This document shows positions 32,320-41,545 of a stretch of 64,000 nucleotides of DNA, piece after piece. The DNA lies in NCBI GenBank assembly GCA_001802645.1, contig MGZJ01000043.1, forward strand, positions 14,030 to 78,029. The letters are read 5' to 3'. The first letter of the stretch is position 1, and each line of letters starts with the position of its first letter. The notes beneath the pieces were generated by a model that was not told the origin of the DNA, searched no databases, and worked only from the letters and a program-made list of their open reading frames with translations. Source of the DNA: Geobacteraceae bacterium GWC2_53_11. GTDB taxonomy: Bacteria > Desulfobacterota > Desulfuromonadia > Geobacterales > Pseudopelobacteraceae. The translations under genes were made by a program, and so were the position numbers.

Positions 32320-34824
32320 ATGAAAGCCGTCATTATGGCGGGTGGCTTTGGCACCCGCATTCAGCCGCTTACCGGCAGCATGCCCAAACCGATGATTCCG
32401 CTCTTTAATCGTCCGATCATGCTTCATATCGTAGAGCTGCTCAAAAAATACGAGATCACGGAACTGGTTATGCTGCTCTATCACCAGCCGTTTTATATCA
32501 AAAACTTCTTTCGGGACGGTTCGGATTTTGGCGTCAAGATTACCTATGTCACCCCGATTGCCGATATGGGAACCGCCGGAGCGGTGAAGGCGGCGGAAAA
32601 GTATCTTGACGAACGCTTTCTGGTGATCAGCGGCGACCTCCTGACGGACTTTAATCTCAAAAAAATCATTGATTTTCATACCGACAACAAAGCCAAAGCC
32701 ACCATTACGCTGACATCGGTCAAGGATCCGCTCCAGTTCGGCGTTGTCATCACGGACAAGGAAAAACGGATTACCCAGTTTCTGGAAAAGCCGGGCTGGG
32801 GCGAAGTTATCTCCGATACCATCAACACCGGAATTTACGTGCTGGAACCGGAGATTCTCAAATACATTCCGGAAGGGGAAAATTTCGATTTTTCACAGGA
32901 TCTCTTTCCGCTCATGCTCAAAAAGAAGGATGCGCTGTACGGGGTGACGGCAAAGGGATACTGGCGGGATATCGGCAACACCGACTCCTATCGTGAAGCG
33001 TATCATGATATTTTCAAAGGCAGGATCAACCTGAAGATCGACGAGCCGAAGCAGGACCGCGTCGGCAAGGATCTGCGGATCGGCGCCGATGTGAAGCTTG
33101 AGAACGCGGGAGGTCTGGAAGGAACCGTGGTCATTGGCGACAACAGCCAGGTGCTGGGTGATGTGCGCATCAAGGATTCGGTCATCGGCCGCAACTGCAC
33201 CATCGAAGCGGGTGTCAGGCTCAACCGCTGCGTTATCTGGGACAATTCGTACGTCAAAAAAGGAGCGAAGATCACCGACAGCGTGATCTGTTCCAACGTG
33301 CGTGTCGGCCAGGGAGCTGTCCTGGAAGAGGGAGTTATTGTTGCCGACGACACCTCCATAGGTGATGAAGCGGTCATCAAGGCCGATGTCAAAATCTGGC
33401 CGAAGAAAACTATTGAGGCCGGCGCGACGGTGACCTCCAACATGATCTGGGGGGAGAAATGGAAAAAAGCGCTCTTTGAAGGTGCCATCATCAAAGGGCT
33501 TTCCAATGTGGAACTCACCCCGGAATTTTGCGCCAAGCTGGGCTGCGCCTACGGCACTTCGCTTCCCAAGGGAAGCTTCGTACTGGGAGGGCGCGATTCC
33601 AATCCCTCGTCCCGTATGCTCAAGCGCTGTTTCATGGGGGGGCTGCTTTCGGCCGGTATCAACGTGCGCGACATGAAGATGACGACCCTGCCGCTGGTTC
33701 GCTATAAATTGAAGACGTTTGGCGAGGTCGGCGGTGTTCAGTTCCGTCAGGCCCAGGATGATCCTGCATCAATGGAAATTGTTTTTCTGGATGGTGACGG
33801 CCTTGATTTTTCCAGCAACATGGGGAAAAACGTGGAGCGCACCTTTTTCAAGGAAAATTTCCGCCGTGCCCACCATACCGAGCCGGGGGTCATTACGGAT
33901 ATCAACAACGTCGGCGAGTTTTACCGTGAAGGTTTCCTGCGGACGCTTGACCGGGAGCTGCTGAAAAAATCGTCATTCACGGTGGTGGTCGATTTCAACT
34001 TTTCACCCTCCAGCCAGACGCTGCCGCAGCTGTTGAACGAACTCGGTTTTTCGGTCATTGCTCTCAACGCTTACGTTGATGAAGGGCGTGGAGTTCAGAC
34101 CAAGGAGAAAGATCAGGCACTGGGCCAGCTTGCGGCGATTGTCACCTCTCTTGGCGCCCAGGCCGGGTTCTGGCTCGATCCTTCGGCTGAGTCGATTACG
34201 CTGGTTGATGAAACCGGGCGAATCTGCACCGGCGTTGAACTGCTTTCCCTGACCGTGGCATTGTTGATGAAGAGCGGCCAGAAGGGAGCGATTGCCGTGC
34301 CGGTGCAGGCTCCTTCGACTATCGAACAGATGACGTCCCAGAAGGGATGCCAGGTTATTCGCACCAAAAGTTCGGATCGGGCCATGCAGGAAGGCGCGTT
34401 TTCTTCTGAAATTGTCCTGACCGGCACGACGGACGGCCGTTTTGCGTTTCCCCGATTTCAATCGGCCTTTGACGGCATGTTTGCCATAGCCAAGCTGATG
34501 GAATTGAGTGCGGCGGCCGCTACAACACTTTCTCAGGCTCTTGTGGATGTTCCGCGCACCGCATTTCTCCAGACCAGCCTCCCCTGCCCCTGGGAAATGA
34601 AGGGGGGCATCATGCGCAAGATGAGCGAGGACAGCCTGGAAAAAGAGGCCAGTTTTATCGACGGTATCAAGGTCCACCTGGGTGAAGAGTGGGTGCTGCT
34701 CCTGCCGGACCAGTATCTGCCGGTGGTGCATATCGTTGCCGAGGCGAGGGACCAGAAATCGGCGCAGCGGCTGCTGGGAGAGTACGAAAAGAAAGTCATC
34801 GCGTGGAAAAAGGAGATGGTGTAA
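32320..34824 (+). CDS. Nucleotidyltransferase / left-handed beta-helix / degenerate phosphomannomutase fusion
   Basis: This 834-aa protein has residues 1-235 as a sugar-1-phosphate nucleotidyltransferase ([31 protein letters not shown]). Residues 250-370 are hexapeptide repeats, and from about 385 there is a phosphohexomutase-like part (FVLGGRDSNPSSRM). The mutase sites are lost. Where TASHNP should be, the chain reads QAQDDP (478-483), and the metal loop DGDGDR is LDPSAES (619-625). The N-terminal half probably makes GDP-mannose or a similar nucleotide sugar; the mutase part may be structural or regulatory. It is followed by GH57. Confidence 0.85.
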   Translation: MKAVIMAGGFGTRIQPLTGSMPKPMIPLFNRPIMLHIVELLKKYEITELVMLLYHQPFYIKNFFRDGSDFGVKITYVTPIADMGTAGAVKAAEKYLDERFLVISGDLLTDFNLKKIIDFHTDNKAKATITLTSVKDPLQFGVVITDKEKRITQFLEKPGWGEVISDTINTGIYVLEPEILKYIPEGENFDFSQDLFPLMLKKKDALYGVTAKGYWRDIGNTDSYREAYHDIFKGRINLKIDEPKQDRVGKDLRIGADVKLENAGGLEGTVVIGDNSQVLGDVRIKDSVIGRNCTIEAGVRLNRCVIWDNSYVKKGAKITDSVICSNVRVGQGAVLEEGVIVADDTSIGDEAVIKADVKIWPKKTIEAGATVTSNMIWGEKWKKALFEGAIIKGLSNVELTPEFCAKLGCAYGTSLPKGSFVLGGRDSNPSSRMLKRCFMGGLLSAGINVRDMKMTTLPLVRYKLKTFGEVGGVQFRQAQDDPASMEIVFLDGDGLDFSSNMGKNVERTFFKENFRRAHHTEPGVITDINNVGEFYREGFLRTLDRELLKKSSFTVVVDFNFSPSSQTLPQLLNELGFSVIALNAYVDEGRGVQTKEKDQALGQLAAIVTSLGAQAGFWLDPSAESITLVDETGRICTGVELLSLTVALLMKSGQKGAIAVPVQAPSTIEQMTSQKGCQVIRTKSSDRAMQEGAFSSEIVLTGTTDGRFAFPRFQSAFDGMFAIAKLMELSAAAATTLSQALVDVPRTAFLQTSLPCPWEMKGGIMRKMSEDSLEKEASFIDGIKVHLGEEWVLLLPDQYLPVVHIVAEARDQKSAQRLLGEYEKKVIAWKKEMV

Positions 34825-34832
34825 CCACACGT

Positions 34833-37025
34833 ATGCCCGCTACCCCTCTCGATGTCGTCATTGTATGGCACATGCATCAGCCGTACTACAAAGATCCGCT
34901 TAAAAATGAATATGCCCTTCCCTGGACATATCTGCATGGCATCAAGGATTATTTTGACATGCCGGCTATTGTTGAAGATACGCCCGGAGCAAGGGCGGTC
35001 TTCAATCTGGTGCCGTCACTGATTGAGCAGTTGCTGGAGTACGCTTCCGGGACTGCCGTCGATCAGTTTCTGATCAAGGGAAAAGCGGCGCCGTCCGAAT
35101 TGAGTCATGATGACCGGATATTTCTGCTGGAGAACTTCTTCTCGGCGAACCGGCAAAACATGATCGAACCCTCCCGGCGGTATCTGGAGCTCCTCTATAT
35201 GGCTGGCGAGGGGAAACCGGGAAGTGCCCGCGAACGGGTCAGGCATTTCAGTGATCAGGATCTGCTGGATCTGCAGGTCTGGTTTTTTCTGGCCTGGACC
35301 GGAGAGGCAGCCAGGCGGCGTTATCCCGTTTTTGCCGAGCTGGTCGCCAAGGGGGAGGACTATACTGCAGAGGACAAGGAACGGCTCTTTGCCACGCAGC
35401 AGGAACTGCTGCAGGCGATAATTCCGCTGTACCGGCGTCTTCATGACGAGGGGCGGATCGAGTTGTCGGTTACGCCGTATTATCACCCGATTCTGCCGCT
35501 TCTGTGCGATATCCGTACTGCTCAGACCGCCATGCCGCGGGTTGCTCTTCCTGCGGCCGGTTTCCGCCATCCTGAAGATGCCCGTGCCCAGATCAAACGC
35601 GGCATAAGTTATTTTCAGGAAATATTCGGCTTTGTTCCAACCGGCATGTGGCCGTCGGAGGGTTCGGTCAGCAACGAGGCATTGGCAATCATTGCCGGGA
35701 GCGGTATCCGCTGGATAGCCACTGACGAGGAGATTCTGGAAAAAAGCATGGACGGCGGGCTTGGCGCCGGCAAGGAACGGCTCTACCGGCCATGGCGCTA
35801 CAGCAGCAGCCAGGGAGAGGTTGGCGCCTTTTTCCGGGACCATCAGCTTTCCGACCTGATCGGTTTTACCTATTCCCAGTGGGAGGCGGAACGCGCCGTA
35901 ACTGACCTGTGCGGGCGTCTGAATGCGATCAGGACACGGGTCGGAGGGAGCGGCCGTGTTGTGCCGATTATTCTGGATGGCGAAAACGCCTGGGAATATT
36001 ATACGAACAATGCCTATGATTTTCTGCAGGGGATGTACCGGGGTATTGCCGAATCAGCCACTCTTCGATTGACGACATGTGGCGACGTCCTGAAAAAGAC
36101 ACGTTTCGACGGCCGCCTGCATTCCATTTTTCCCGGCTCCTGGATCAACGGCAACTACGGGATCTGGATCGGGCACCCCGAGGAAAATCTGGCCTGGGAT
36201 CTGGTGGCCAAGGCCCGAGAGTGTGCGGTTTTAAACAACCCGCAGGTTGCTTCAGCTCTTGAAAGCGGAGAACCATCGGAGGACGTTGCTGCGGAGATGA
36301 TCTGCCGCTCTCTGTACGCCGCTGAAGGGAGCGACTGGTTCTGGTGGTATGGGGATGATCATTTTTCTCCCCACAGTGACCGTTTCGACCGCCTCTTCAG
36401 ACAGCATCTGATGAACGTTTACCGGCTGCTGGGGCAGGATGCTCCCCGCGAATTGCTGGAGCCGATCAAGAAAAAGAATCCGGCCGGATTGATTCGGGAG
36501 CCGGCTGCTTTTATCGATCCGGAAATCAACGGCAGGATCAGCGATTATTTTGAATGGCTGGCAGCCGGGCTGTATGACCTGACCCGCCAGGGTTCCGCCA
36601 TGCACTCGTCCGACCGGATGCTGCAGAGCCTCTATTATGGTTATAACGCGACCAACTTCTTTATCAGAATTGACGGAGTTCAGGATTTTTCCCGCCTGCT
36701 GAGGGATGACGATGTGCTGTACCTGCATCTGATCCATGACCGGGAATATCGGCTCCCCTTGCAAACGAAGAATGACGAAGGGTTGTTGCTGGCCAAAGAG
36801 AACGGCGTCTGGACGCCGACCGGCAGCCACTGCCGCTGGAAAATTGCCAAGACATGCGAGGTCAGTATTCCCCTGAGCAGCATCAAACTGACGGCGGGAA
36901 GCAAGCTGTTTGTTTCGGTGACGCTGATTCGCGAAAATGAGGAAGCCGGGCGCTGGCCGAGCGACGCGTCGCTGATGCTCTATTACGCCGGGTCAGATAT
37001 CGAACTTGATAACTGGCTGATATAA
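34833..37025 (+). CDS. Glycoside hydrolase family 57 protein
   Basis: This 730-aa enzyme of the GH57 alpha-glucanase/branching group opens with IVWHMHQPYYKDP. It has the nucleophile Glu276 in GMWPSEGSVSNEA and the acid Asp382 in PIILDGENAWEYY; both are in place. The C-terminal 200 residues form an additional beta-rich domain (FFIRIDGVQDFSRLLRD). ATG 34833 restores the family N-terminus; the track's 34689 start lies inside the previous gene. It likely handles an alpha-glucan such as glycogen, with galT next door. Confidence 0.88.
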   Translation: MPATPLDVVIVWHMHQPYYKDPLKNEYALPWTYLHGIKDYFDMPAIVEDTPGARAVFNLVPSLIEQLLEYASGTAVDQFLIKGKAAPSELSHDDRIFLLENFFSANRQNMIEPSRRYLELLYMAGEGKPGSARERVRHFSDQDLLDLQVWFFLAWTGEAARRRYPVFAELVAKGEDYTAEDKERLFATQQELLQAIIPLYRRLHDEGRIELSVTPYYHPILPLLCDIRTAQTAMPRVALPAAGFRHPEDARAQIKRGISYFQEIFGFVPTGMWPSEGSVSNEALAIIAGSGIRWIATDEEILEKSMDGGLGAGKERLYRPWRYSSSQGEVGAFFRDHQLSDLIGFTYSQWEAERAVTDLCGRLNAIRTRVGGSGRVVPIILDGENAWEYYTNNAYDFLQGMYRGIAESATLRLTTCGDVLKKTRFDGRLHSIFPGSWINGNYGIWIGHPEENLAWDLVAKARECAVLNNPQVASALESGEPSEDVAAEMICRSLYAAEGSDWFWWYGDDHFSPHSDRFDRLFRQHLMNVYRLLGQDAPRELLEPIKKKNPAGLIREPAAFIDPEINGRISDYFEWLAAGLYDLTRQGSAMHSSDRMLQSLYYGYNATNFFIRIDGVQDFSRLLRDDDVLYLHLIHDREYRLPLQTKNDEGLLLAKENGVWTPTGSHCRWKIAKTCEVSIPLSSIKLTAGSKLFVSVTLIRENEEAGRWPSDASLMLYYAGSDIELDNWLI

Positions 37026-37035
37026 CCCCTCCCCC

Positions 37036-37068
37036 GCCTCCCCTTCTCAGGGGAGGAGCTTTTCTCCC
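37036..37068 (+). terminator. Weak hairpin between GH57 and galT genes
   Basis: cctccccttctcaggggagg forms a short G+C stem, followed by agcttttctccc. The T-run is poor, so it may only attenuate. Confidence 0.35.
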
Positions 37069-37115
37069 TTCATGGTAAAGGGAGCTGGTGAAGGTGGATT
37101 TTAAGGAGAATGTAA

Positions 37116-38141
37116 ATGTCCGAACTTCGCTGGGACCCGATAAAGCTGCACTGGGTAATTATTGCCACCGAGCGTGGCCGTCGTCCGCGTGATTTTCAGG
37201 TGGAACCTGAGCAGAGCGGCATGATCGCCTGTCCGTTTTGTTACGGAAATGAAGACAAAACTCCGCCTGAGATCTTTGCCATCCGGCCTGCCGGGTTACC
37301 CAATGCCGCAAATTGGCGGGTACGGGTGATTCCCAACAAGTATCCGGCGTTGCGGGTGGAGGGGGAACTCAACAACCGCGGCTATGGCATGTATGACGTC
37401 ATGAACGGCATTGGCGCGCATGAAGTAATCATCGAGACTCCCGACCACAACCAGACGTTGGCCGATTTGACGGTCAACGAGATTAATGATGTCCTGATTG
37501 CTTATCGCCACCGTTATCTTGATTTGCGCAAGGACTTTAGATTCCGCTATATGGTTCTGTTCAAAAACCACGGGACCCGCGCCGGAGCATCCCTTGCCCA
37601 TTCTCACAGCCAGCTTATAGCCGTGCCGTTGCTCCCTCCGGTGGCAAGTACATTGTTGAAAGTGTCCCGTACCTATTTCAGCGACAAGGAACGCTGCATT
37701 TTTTGCGACCTCATTGAATTTGAATTGCGTGAGGGGGTACGTGTCGTCAAAGAATTTTCCAATTTTGTAACCCTGACCCCCTATGCGTCCTGCTCACCGT
37801 TTGAACTGCGCCTCTATCCGAAACGCCACAGCCACGATTTCGCTTTGATGAACGATGCTCAGCTGGCCGAGCTGGCGGTGGCCTTGAAGGATATGCTGTT
37901 GCGGGTCAAAACAGTGCTGCGCGATGCACCGTATAATTTTATTCTGCATACGGCTCCTCCCATGCATCGCCGTCCCGGCAAGCCTGATCATTGGAACTCG
38001 CTGGAATACGATTACCACTGGCACATCGAGCTGGTGCCACGCCTGACCCAGGTGGCCGGATTCGAATGGGGCACCGGATTTTACATCAATCCAACCTCGC
38101 CGGAAGATGCTGCCGAGTTTCTGCGAGAGGCCGATGTCTGA
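37116..38141 (+). CDS. galT: Galactose-1-phosphate uridylyltransferase-like enzyme
   Basis: This 341-aa HIT-superfamily nucleotidyltransferase starts WDPIKLHWVIIATERGRRP. It has a CPFCYGNE zinc site near residue 40 and a second Cys pair (CIFCD) near residue 195. The active-site motif is AHSHSQL at residues 161-167, i.e. HSHSQ instead of the classical HPHxQ, with a C-terminal WHIELVPR. It swaps UMP between hexose-1-phosphates. Some relatives act on other NDP-sugars, so the exact substrate is open. The ribosome site is aaggagaatgta. The stop overlaps the next start by 8 nt. Confidence 0.85.
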   Translation: MSELRWDPIKLHWVIIATERGRRPRDFQVEPEQSGMIACPFCYGNEDKTPPEIFAIRPAGLPNAANWRVRVIPNKYPALRVEGELNNRGYGMYDVMNGIGAHEVIIETPDHNQTLADLTVNEINDVLIAYRHRYLDLRKDFRFRYMVLFKNHGTRAGASLAHSHSQLIAVPLLPPVASTLLKVSRTYFSDKERCIFCDLIEFELREGVRVVKEFSNFVTLTPYASCSPFELRLYPKRHSHDFALMNDAQLAELAVALKDMLLRVKTVLRDAPYNFILHTAPPMHRRPGKPDHWNSLEYDYHWHIELVPRLTQVAGFEWGTGFYINPTSPEDAAEFLREADV

Positions 38142-38997
38142 CATCAAGGCGACGCTTGATGCGCTCTATGCGTCCCGCTCTTACCATCATCTGGGCAATG
38201 ATCCTCTTTCATTCTGTCATCACTACCCTGACCCGGCCGATCGCGAGATCGTTGCGGTTATCGCCTCATCATTTGCCTATGGCTCAGTAGTTATAATCCT
38301 CCGTACCCTGGAAGCGATCTTCTCCGAATTGGGGAAATCTCCCCGAAGGTGTGTTGAAAACTTCAATCCCCAGGCCGGAATACGCACGTTTTCCGGCTTC
38401 AAGCACCGCTTTAATGATGGTCGTGATCTTTGCGCGCTGTTGTGGGGAATGCGACAGATGCTGGAGCGTACCGGCAGCATTCAAGCCTTTTTTCTACAAG
38501 GGCACCATGCTGCGGACGATGACGTGAGCAATTCGCTGAACCGGTATTCCGCTGCTGTACTCTCACTCGATTACACGGAGGTGTTCGGGACGCACATCAT
38601 CCCGACTGATTCCTACTTTCCGTTCCTGTTCCCGGCCCCCGTTTCCGGCAGTGCCTGCAAGCGGCTCTGCATGTTTCTCCGCTGGGTAGCCCGACCTGCG
38701 GACGGCATCGACCTCGGCCTGTGGAGCGGCATCTCACCGGCGCAGCTGGTTATTCCGGTGGACACGCATATCAGCCGCATCTGCCGCTATCTTGGCTTTA
38801 CCGGCAGAAAGTCAGCCGATTGGCGCATGGCCAGGGAAATTACGGCTGCCCTGCGTGAATATGACCCCGATGATCCGGTCAAATATGATTTCTCACTGGC
38901 TCATCTCGGTATCAGCGACGGGTGCGACGGCAAGGATACGCGTCTCTGTCCGGCCTGCCCGATTGTAGAAATATGTGCCCAAAACGTGACTAAATAG
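38134..38997 (+). CDS. TIGR02757-family protein
   Basis: This 287-aa protein has family blocks HHYPDPADREIVAVIASSFA, NRYSAAVLSL and ICRYLGFTGRKSADWRMA, followed by a Cys-rich C-terminus CPACPIVEICAQ. The helix-hairpin-helix-like region and terminal Cys4 (CDGKDTRLCPACPIVEIC) recall endonuclease III-type [4Fe-4S] DNA glycosylases, but this is inference. ATG 38134 lies within the last codons of galT, so the two are coupled. Its function is unknown. Confidence 0.8.
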   Translation: MSDIKATLDALYASRSYHHLGNDPLSFCHHYPDPADREIVAVIASSFAYGSVVIILRTLEAIFSELGKSPRRCVENFNPQAGIRTFSGFKHRFNDGRDLCALLWGMRQMLERTGSIQAFFLQGHHAADDDVSNSLNRYSAAVLSLDYTEVFGTHIIPTDSYFPFLFPAPVSGSACKRLCMFLRWVARPADGIDLGLWSGISPAQLVIPVDTHISRICRYLGFTGRKSADWRMAREITAALREYDPDDPVKYDFSLAHLGISDGCDGKDTRLCPACPIVEICAQNVTK

Positions 38998-39020
38998 TCG
39001 AAATGTTTCGGCGTAATGAT

Positions 39021-39049
39021 TTGACACCCTTTGGCCTTTCTGATATAGG
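39021..39049 (+). promoter_or_regulatory. Sigma-70-type promoter for the MJ0042 zinc-ribbon gene
   Basis: TTGACA (39021-39026), a 17-nt spacer, then TATAGG (39044-39049), about 65 nt before the start codon. Confidence 0.65.
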
Positions 39050-39114
39050 ACTAACGTAGTTTTATGTAGTTAGGTGCGTTTCCGCACTACGCTGTCATCA
39101 TCGAGGAGTTGCAG

Positions 39115-40593
39115 ATGATAATCCAATGTGAAAAATGTCAGACAAAATTCCGGCTTGACGACTCCAGGATCACCGAGAAGGGTGTCAAGGTCCGCTGTGC
39201 GAAGTGCAAACATGTGTTCATGGTAAAGCGGGAAGAGCCGGAGGCGGTTTTCTTTGAAACGGAGGAGCCGGCAGCTGCTCAGAACGACACGGCCGCGGCG
39301 GCTTTCGAAGAGAACTCTTTTGCTGCTGAACCGGCTCTCAACAGCGCGCCTGACGATGCGATTCAGTTTGGAGATGCACCGGTTGCGGACGCTTCAGCCG
39401 ATTACAGCTCCTTCGAAACGTCGTCATTTGATGCATCGTCAGTATCATTTGACTCCGACAATCTTGATGTTACCGGCACGGAAAATGTTCAGGAGCGTAG
39501 CGCTGAACCTGTTGCCGGAGGAGAGGTCGACTTTTCAAGTTTCGATTTTGGCGACAGCGCCCCCGAGCCTGATCAGGCTCCGCCTTCAAATCTTTCATTG
39601 GAAGATTTTTCTGATGATGCTGCGGAATCGATTCCCCAGGCTCCCCGGAAGGAGGCTTCCCAAGGTCTTGATTTTTCAGATGACGATATGTTCGGTGCTG
39701 TTGTCGAGGCTGCGCCCGAGCCGTCTAACGATGCTATTACATTTGATTTCGGGGAAGACAGTTTTGCCGAGTCGATGGATACAGGAAGTCATGATTCAGG
39801 CGGGAAAAGCGGTTCGCTCTTTTCATTGGATGCACCAGCGGATGCACCGTTTAATCTGGGGGAGATCGATTTTGGTGATGAACTGACGTCGGTAGCGGTT
39901 CAGCAGGTTAATCCCGACGATCTGAAGCCGTCGCAGGAACTCCTGTTTGCCCCTTTGGCTGAAGCTCAGGTTCAAGAACAGGATACAGCGGCTGATAATG
40001 AAATTACCCGCTCTTTTATTGGCGATGATTCATCAGCTGCACAGCAGGATCTGCCTCCGCTCTCGATTGCTTCGCGGCGCAAACAGAGTCCTCTCTTCAG
40101 CGGAGTGATTGCGGTCGTTGCCGTGCTGGTGGTTTCTGTTCTCGGGTATCTCGGCTACTCTTCTTTTTCCGCACCCAATGGCTCTGCTCCTCAGGAATCC
40201 GGTAAAATCAGCGTGCGGGGTGTGAAAGCTGCTTTCATACAAAATGATGAAGTCGGCGAATTATTGGTTGTGTCCGGAGAGGCGCTCAATGAATATTCAA
40301 AGCCCCGGGCGGCTCTGCAAGTCAAGGTAACTGTTTTTGATTCGGCTGGGCAGACCATCGCCACCAAAAGCGCATATGGCGGTAATCCGCTGACCGATGA
40401 ACAGCTGGAAAGCCTTTCGCTCGACAAGATAGAAGCTGCCATGGCTAATCAGTTTGGCGATTCGCTGGCAAATATGGAAGTGGCTCCGGGTAAGGCGATT
40501 CCGTTTGTTGTCGTCCTTGCGAACCTTCCGAAGGGCGCCAAGGATTATGGGGTACAGCCTGCAGGTTCAACGGTGGCTACCGGAAAACAATAA
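39115..40593 (+). CDS. MJ0042-type zinc-ribbon membrane protein (DUF3426-like)
   Basis: This 492-aa protein has an N-terminal zinc ribbon IQCEKCQTKFRLDD then VRCAKCKHVFMV (two CxxC). A long acidic, Ser/Asp/Phe-rich disordered linker (about 45-320) repeats DFS/FDFGD motifs. One membrane helix is at about 325-347 (FSGVIAVVAVLVVSVLGYL), with a C-terminal DUF3426-like extracytoplasmic domain (LLVVSGEALNEYSKPRAALQ). ATG 39115 after gaggagttgcag is preferred to TTG 39109. Function unknown; regulator or scaffold roles have been proposed for the family. Confidence 0.85.
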   Translation: MIIQCEKCQTKFRLDDSRITEKGVKVRCAKCKHVFMVKREEPEAVFFETEEPAAAQNDTAAAAFEENSFAAEPALNSAPDDAIQFGDAPVADASADYSSFETSSFDASSVSFDSDNLDVTGTENVQERSAEPVAGGEVDFSSFDFGDSAPEPDQAPPSNLSLEDFSDDAAESIPQAPRKEASQGLDFSDDDMFGAVVEAAPEPSNDAITFDFGEDSFAESMDTGSHDSGGKSGSLFSLDAPADAPFNLGEIDFGDELTSVAVQQVNPDDLKPSQELLFAPLAEAQVQEQDTAADNEITRSFIGDDSSAAQQDLPPLSIASRRKQSPLFSGVIAVVAVLVVSVLGYLGYSSFSAPNGSAPQESGKISVRGVKAAFIQNDEVGELLVVSGEALNEYSKPRAALQVKVTVFDSAGQTIATKSAYGGNPLTDEQLESLSLDKIEAAMANQFGDSLANMEVAPGKAIPFVVVLANLPKGAKDYGVQPAGSTVATGKQ

Positions 40594-40614
40594 TAGTAAT
40601 TCACACTCTTTTAA

Positions 40615-40660
40615 TAAAAACAAAGGCCGTTGACAACTCTGTCAACGGCCTTTGTTTTTG
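40615..40660. terminator. Bidirectional rho-independent terminator
   Basis: The perfect stem caaaggccgttgaca / tgtcaacggcctttg has a 4-nt loop, an A-run before and a T-run after. It serves the converging zinc-ribbon (+) and FKBP (-) genes. Confidence 0.92.
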
Positions 40661-40684
40661 TACGAAGATTCTGCAGAATGGCAG

Positions 40685-41197
40685 CTAGAGAATTTCAACC
40701 AACCGGATGGCAAATGTCAGGTCACGTCCGGCCAAGGGATGATTGGCATCCAGTGTTATGGTAGTATCTGTTACGTCTGTTACCAGAACCGGCATTGGCG
40801 AGCCATCTTCAAGAATGACCTCCATCTGATGGCCCGGCTCGGGATTGATATCGTCAGGAATCTCACTACGCTCGATAACGGCGACCATCTCTTCGGCCCG
40901 CTGTCCGTAGGCATCATCGGCAGGTATGGTAATCGTGACGCTCTGTCCCGGCTCAAGACCGATCACGGCAGCTTCGAACTTCGGAATCAGTGTTCCTGCG
41001 CCAATTACAAATTCCATCGGCCCCATGGCCTCGCTGTCACAACCGCATCCGTCATCTTTGCCCTGCTTGCTGCCGCAGCCGCATGAAGACTCTTTCGGCT
41101 GATCGATAAACCCCTCCGAGGAGTCAAAAACAGAACCATCTTCAAGAGTGCCGGTGTAGTGAACTTTTACTGTATCGCCTGATTTAGCCTGTGCCAT
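40685..41197 (-). CDS. FKBP-type peptidyl-prolyl isomerase, SlyD-like with Cys-rich insert
   Basis: This 170-aa protein has the FKBP core at both ends (VKVHYTGTLEDGSVFDSSE; VIGLEPGQSVTITIPADDAY) around an insert-in-flap domain, as in SlyD folding helpers. Instead of the His/Cys-rich tail of SlyD, a Cys cluster sits in the loop at about 34-52 (SSCGCGSKQGKDDGCGC). This could bind metal, for example nickel or iron. It is the last gene of a divIVA-yggU-fkbp operon, 12 nt after yggU, and ends at the shared terminator. Confidence 0.88.
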   Translation of the reverse strand: MAQAKSGDTVKVHYTGTLEDGSVFDSSEGFIDQPKESSCGCGSKQGKDDGCGCDSEAMGPMEFVIGAGTLIPKFEAAVIGLEPGQSVTITIPADDAYGQRAEEMVAVIERSEIPDDINPEPGHQMEVILEDGSPMPVLVTDVTDTTITLDANHPLAGRDLTFAIRLVEIL

Positions 41198-41209
41198 GGT
41201 TACTTCCTT

Positions 41210-41545
41210 TCAGTGTGTATGCCCTGAGTGCAGGGATCGTTCTAAAGATAAAATATGCTCCTCGAACTGGCCGGGTTCCTTAGTGAGAATACGCAATCGT
41301 TTATGGCGGGACGTTTCTCCGGAAATTATCTCGACCGAGGATTTTGAAACATGAAAGAGGTCTGCCACAAATTCACGACAGAGTTTATTGGCAGCGCCGT
41401 CAACCGGTGGAGAGGTGAGCCTGATTTTTAACTCTTCTCCCTGGATGCCGCAGACCTGATTCTTTGAGGCACGCGGCTGGACATAAACACTCAGAATAAG
41501 GTCGCCATTGATGGTGGTAATAAAAGGAAGCTCAGACCGGCTCAT
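41210..41545 (-). CDS. DUF167/YggU family protein
   Basis: This 111-aa protein of the YggU family has VYVQPRASKNQVCGIQGEE, RLTSPPVDGAANKLCREF and IISGETSRHKRLRI, all typical. The family has a known fold but no settled function and usually sits near yggT/divIVA-type genes, as here. It overlaps the divIVA end by 14 nt. Confidence 0.9.
   Translation of the reverse strand: MSRSELPFITTINGDLILSVYVQPRASKNQVCGIQGEELKIRLTSPPVDGAANKLCREFVADLFHVSKSSVEIISGETSRHKRLRILTKEPGQFEEHILSLERSLHSGHTH

Noticed and set aside
34689-34832. N-terminal extension of the GH57 protein as given in the ORF track
   Set aside because: It overlaps the preceding fusion gene by about 135 nt and does not resemble GH57. ATG 34833 gives the normal family N-terminus.
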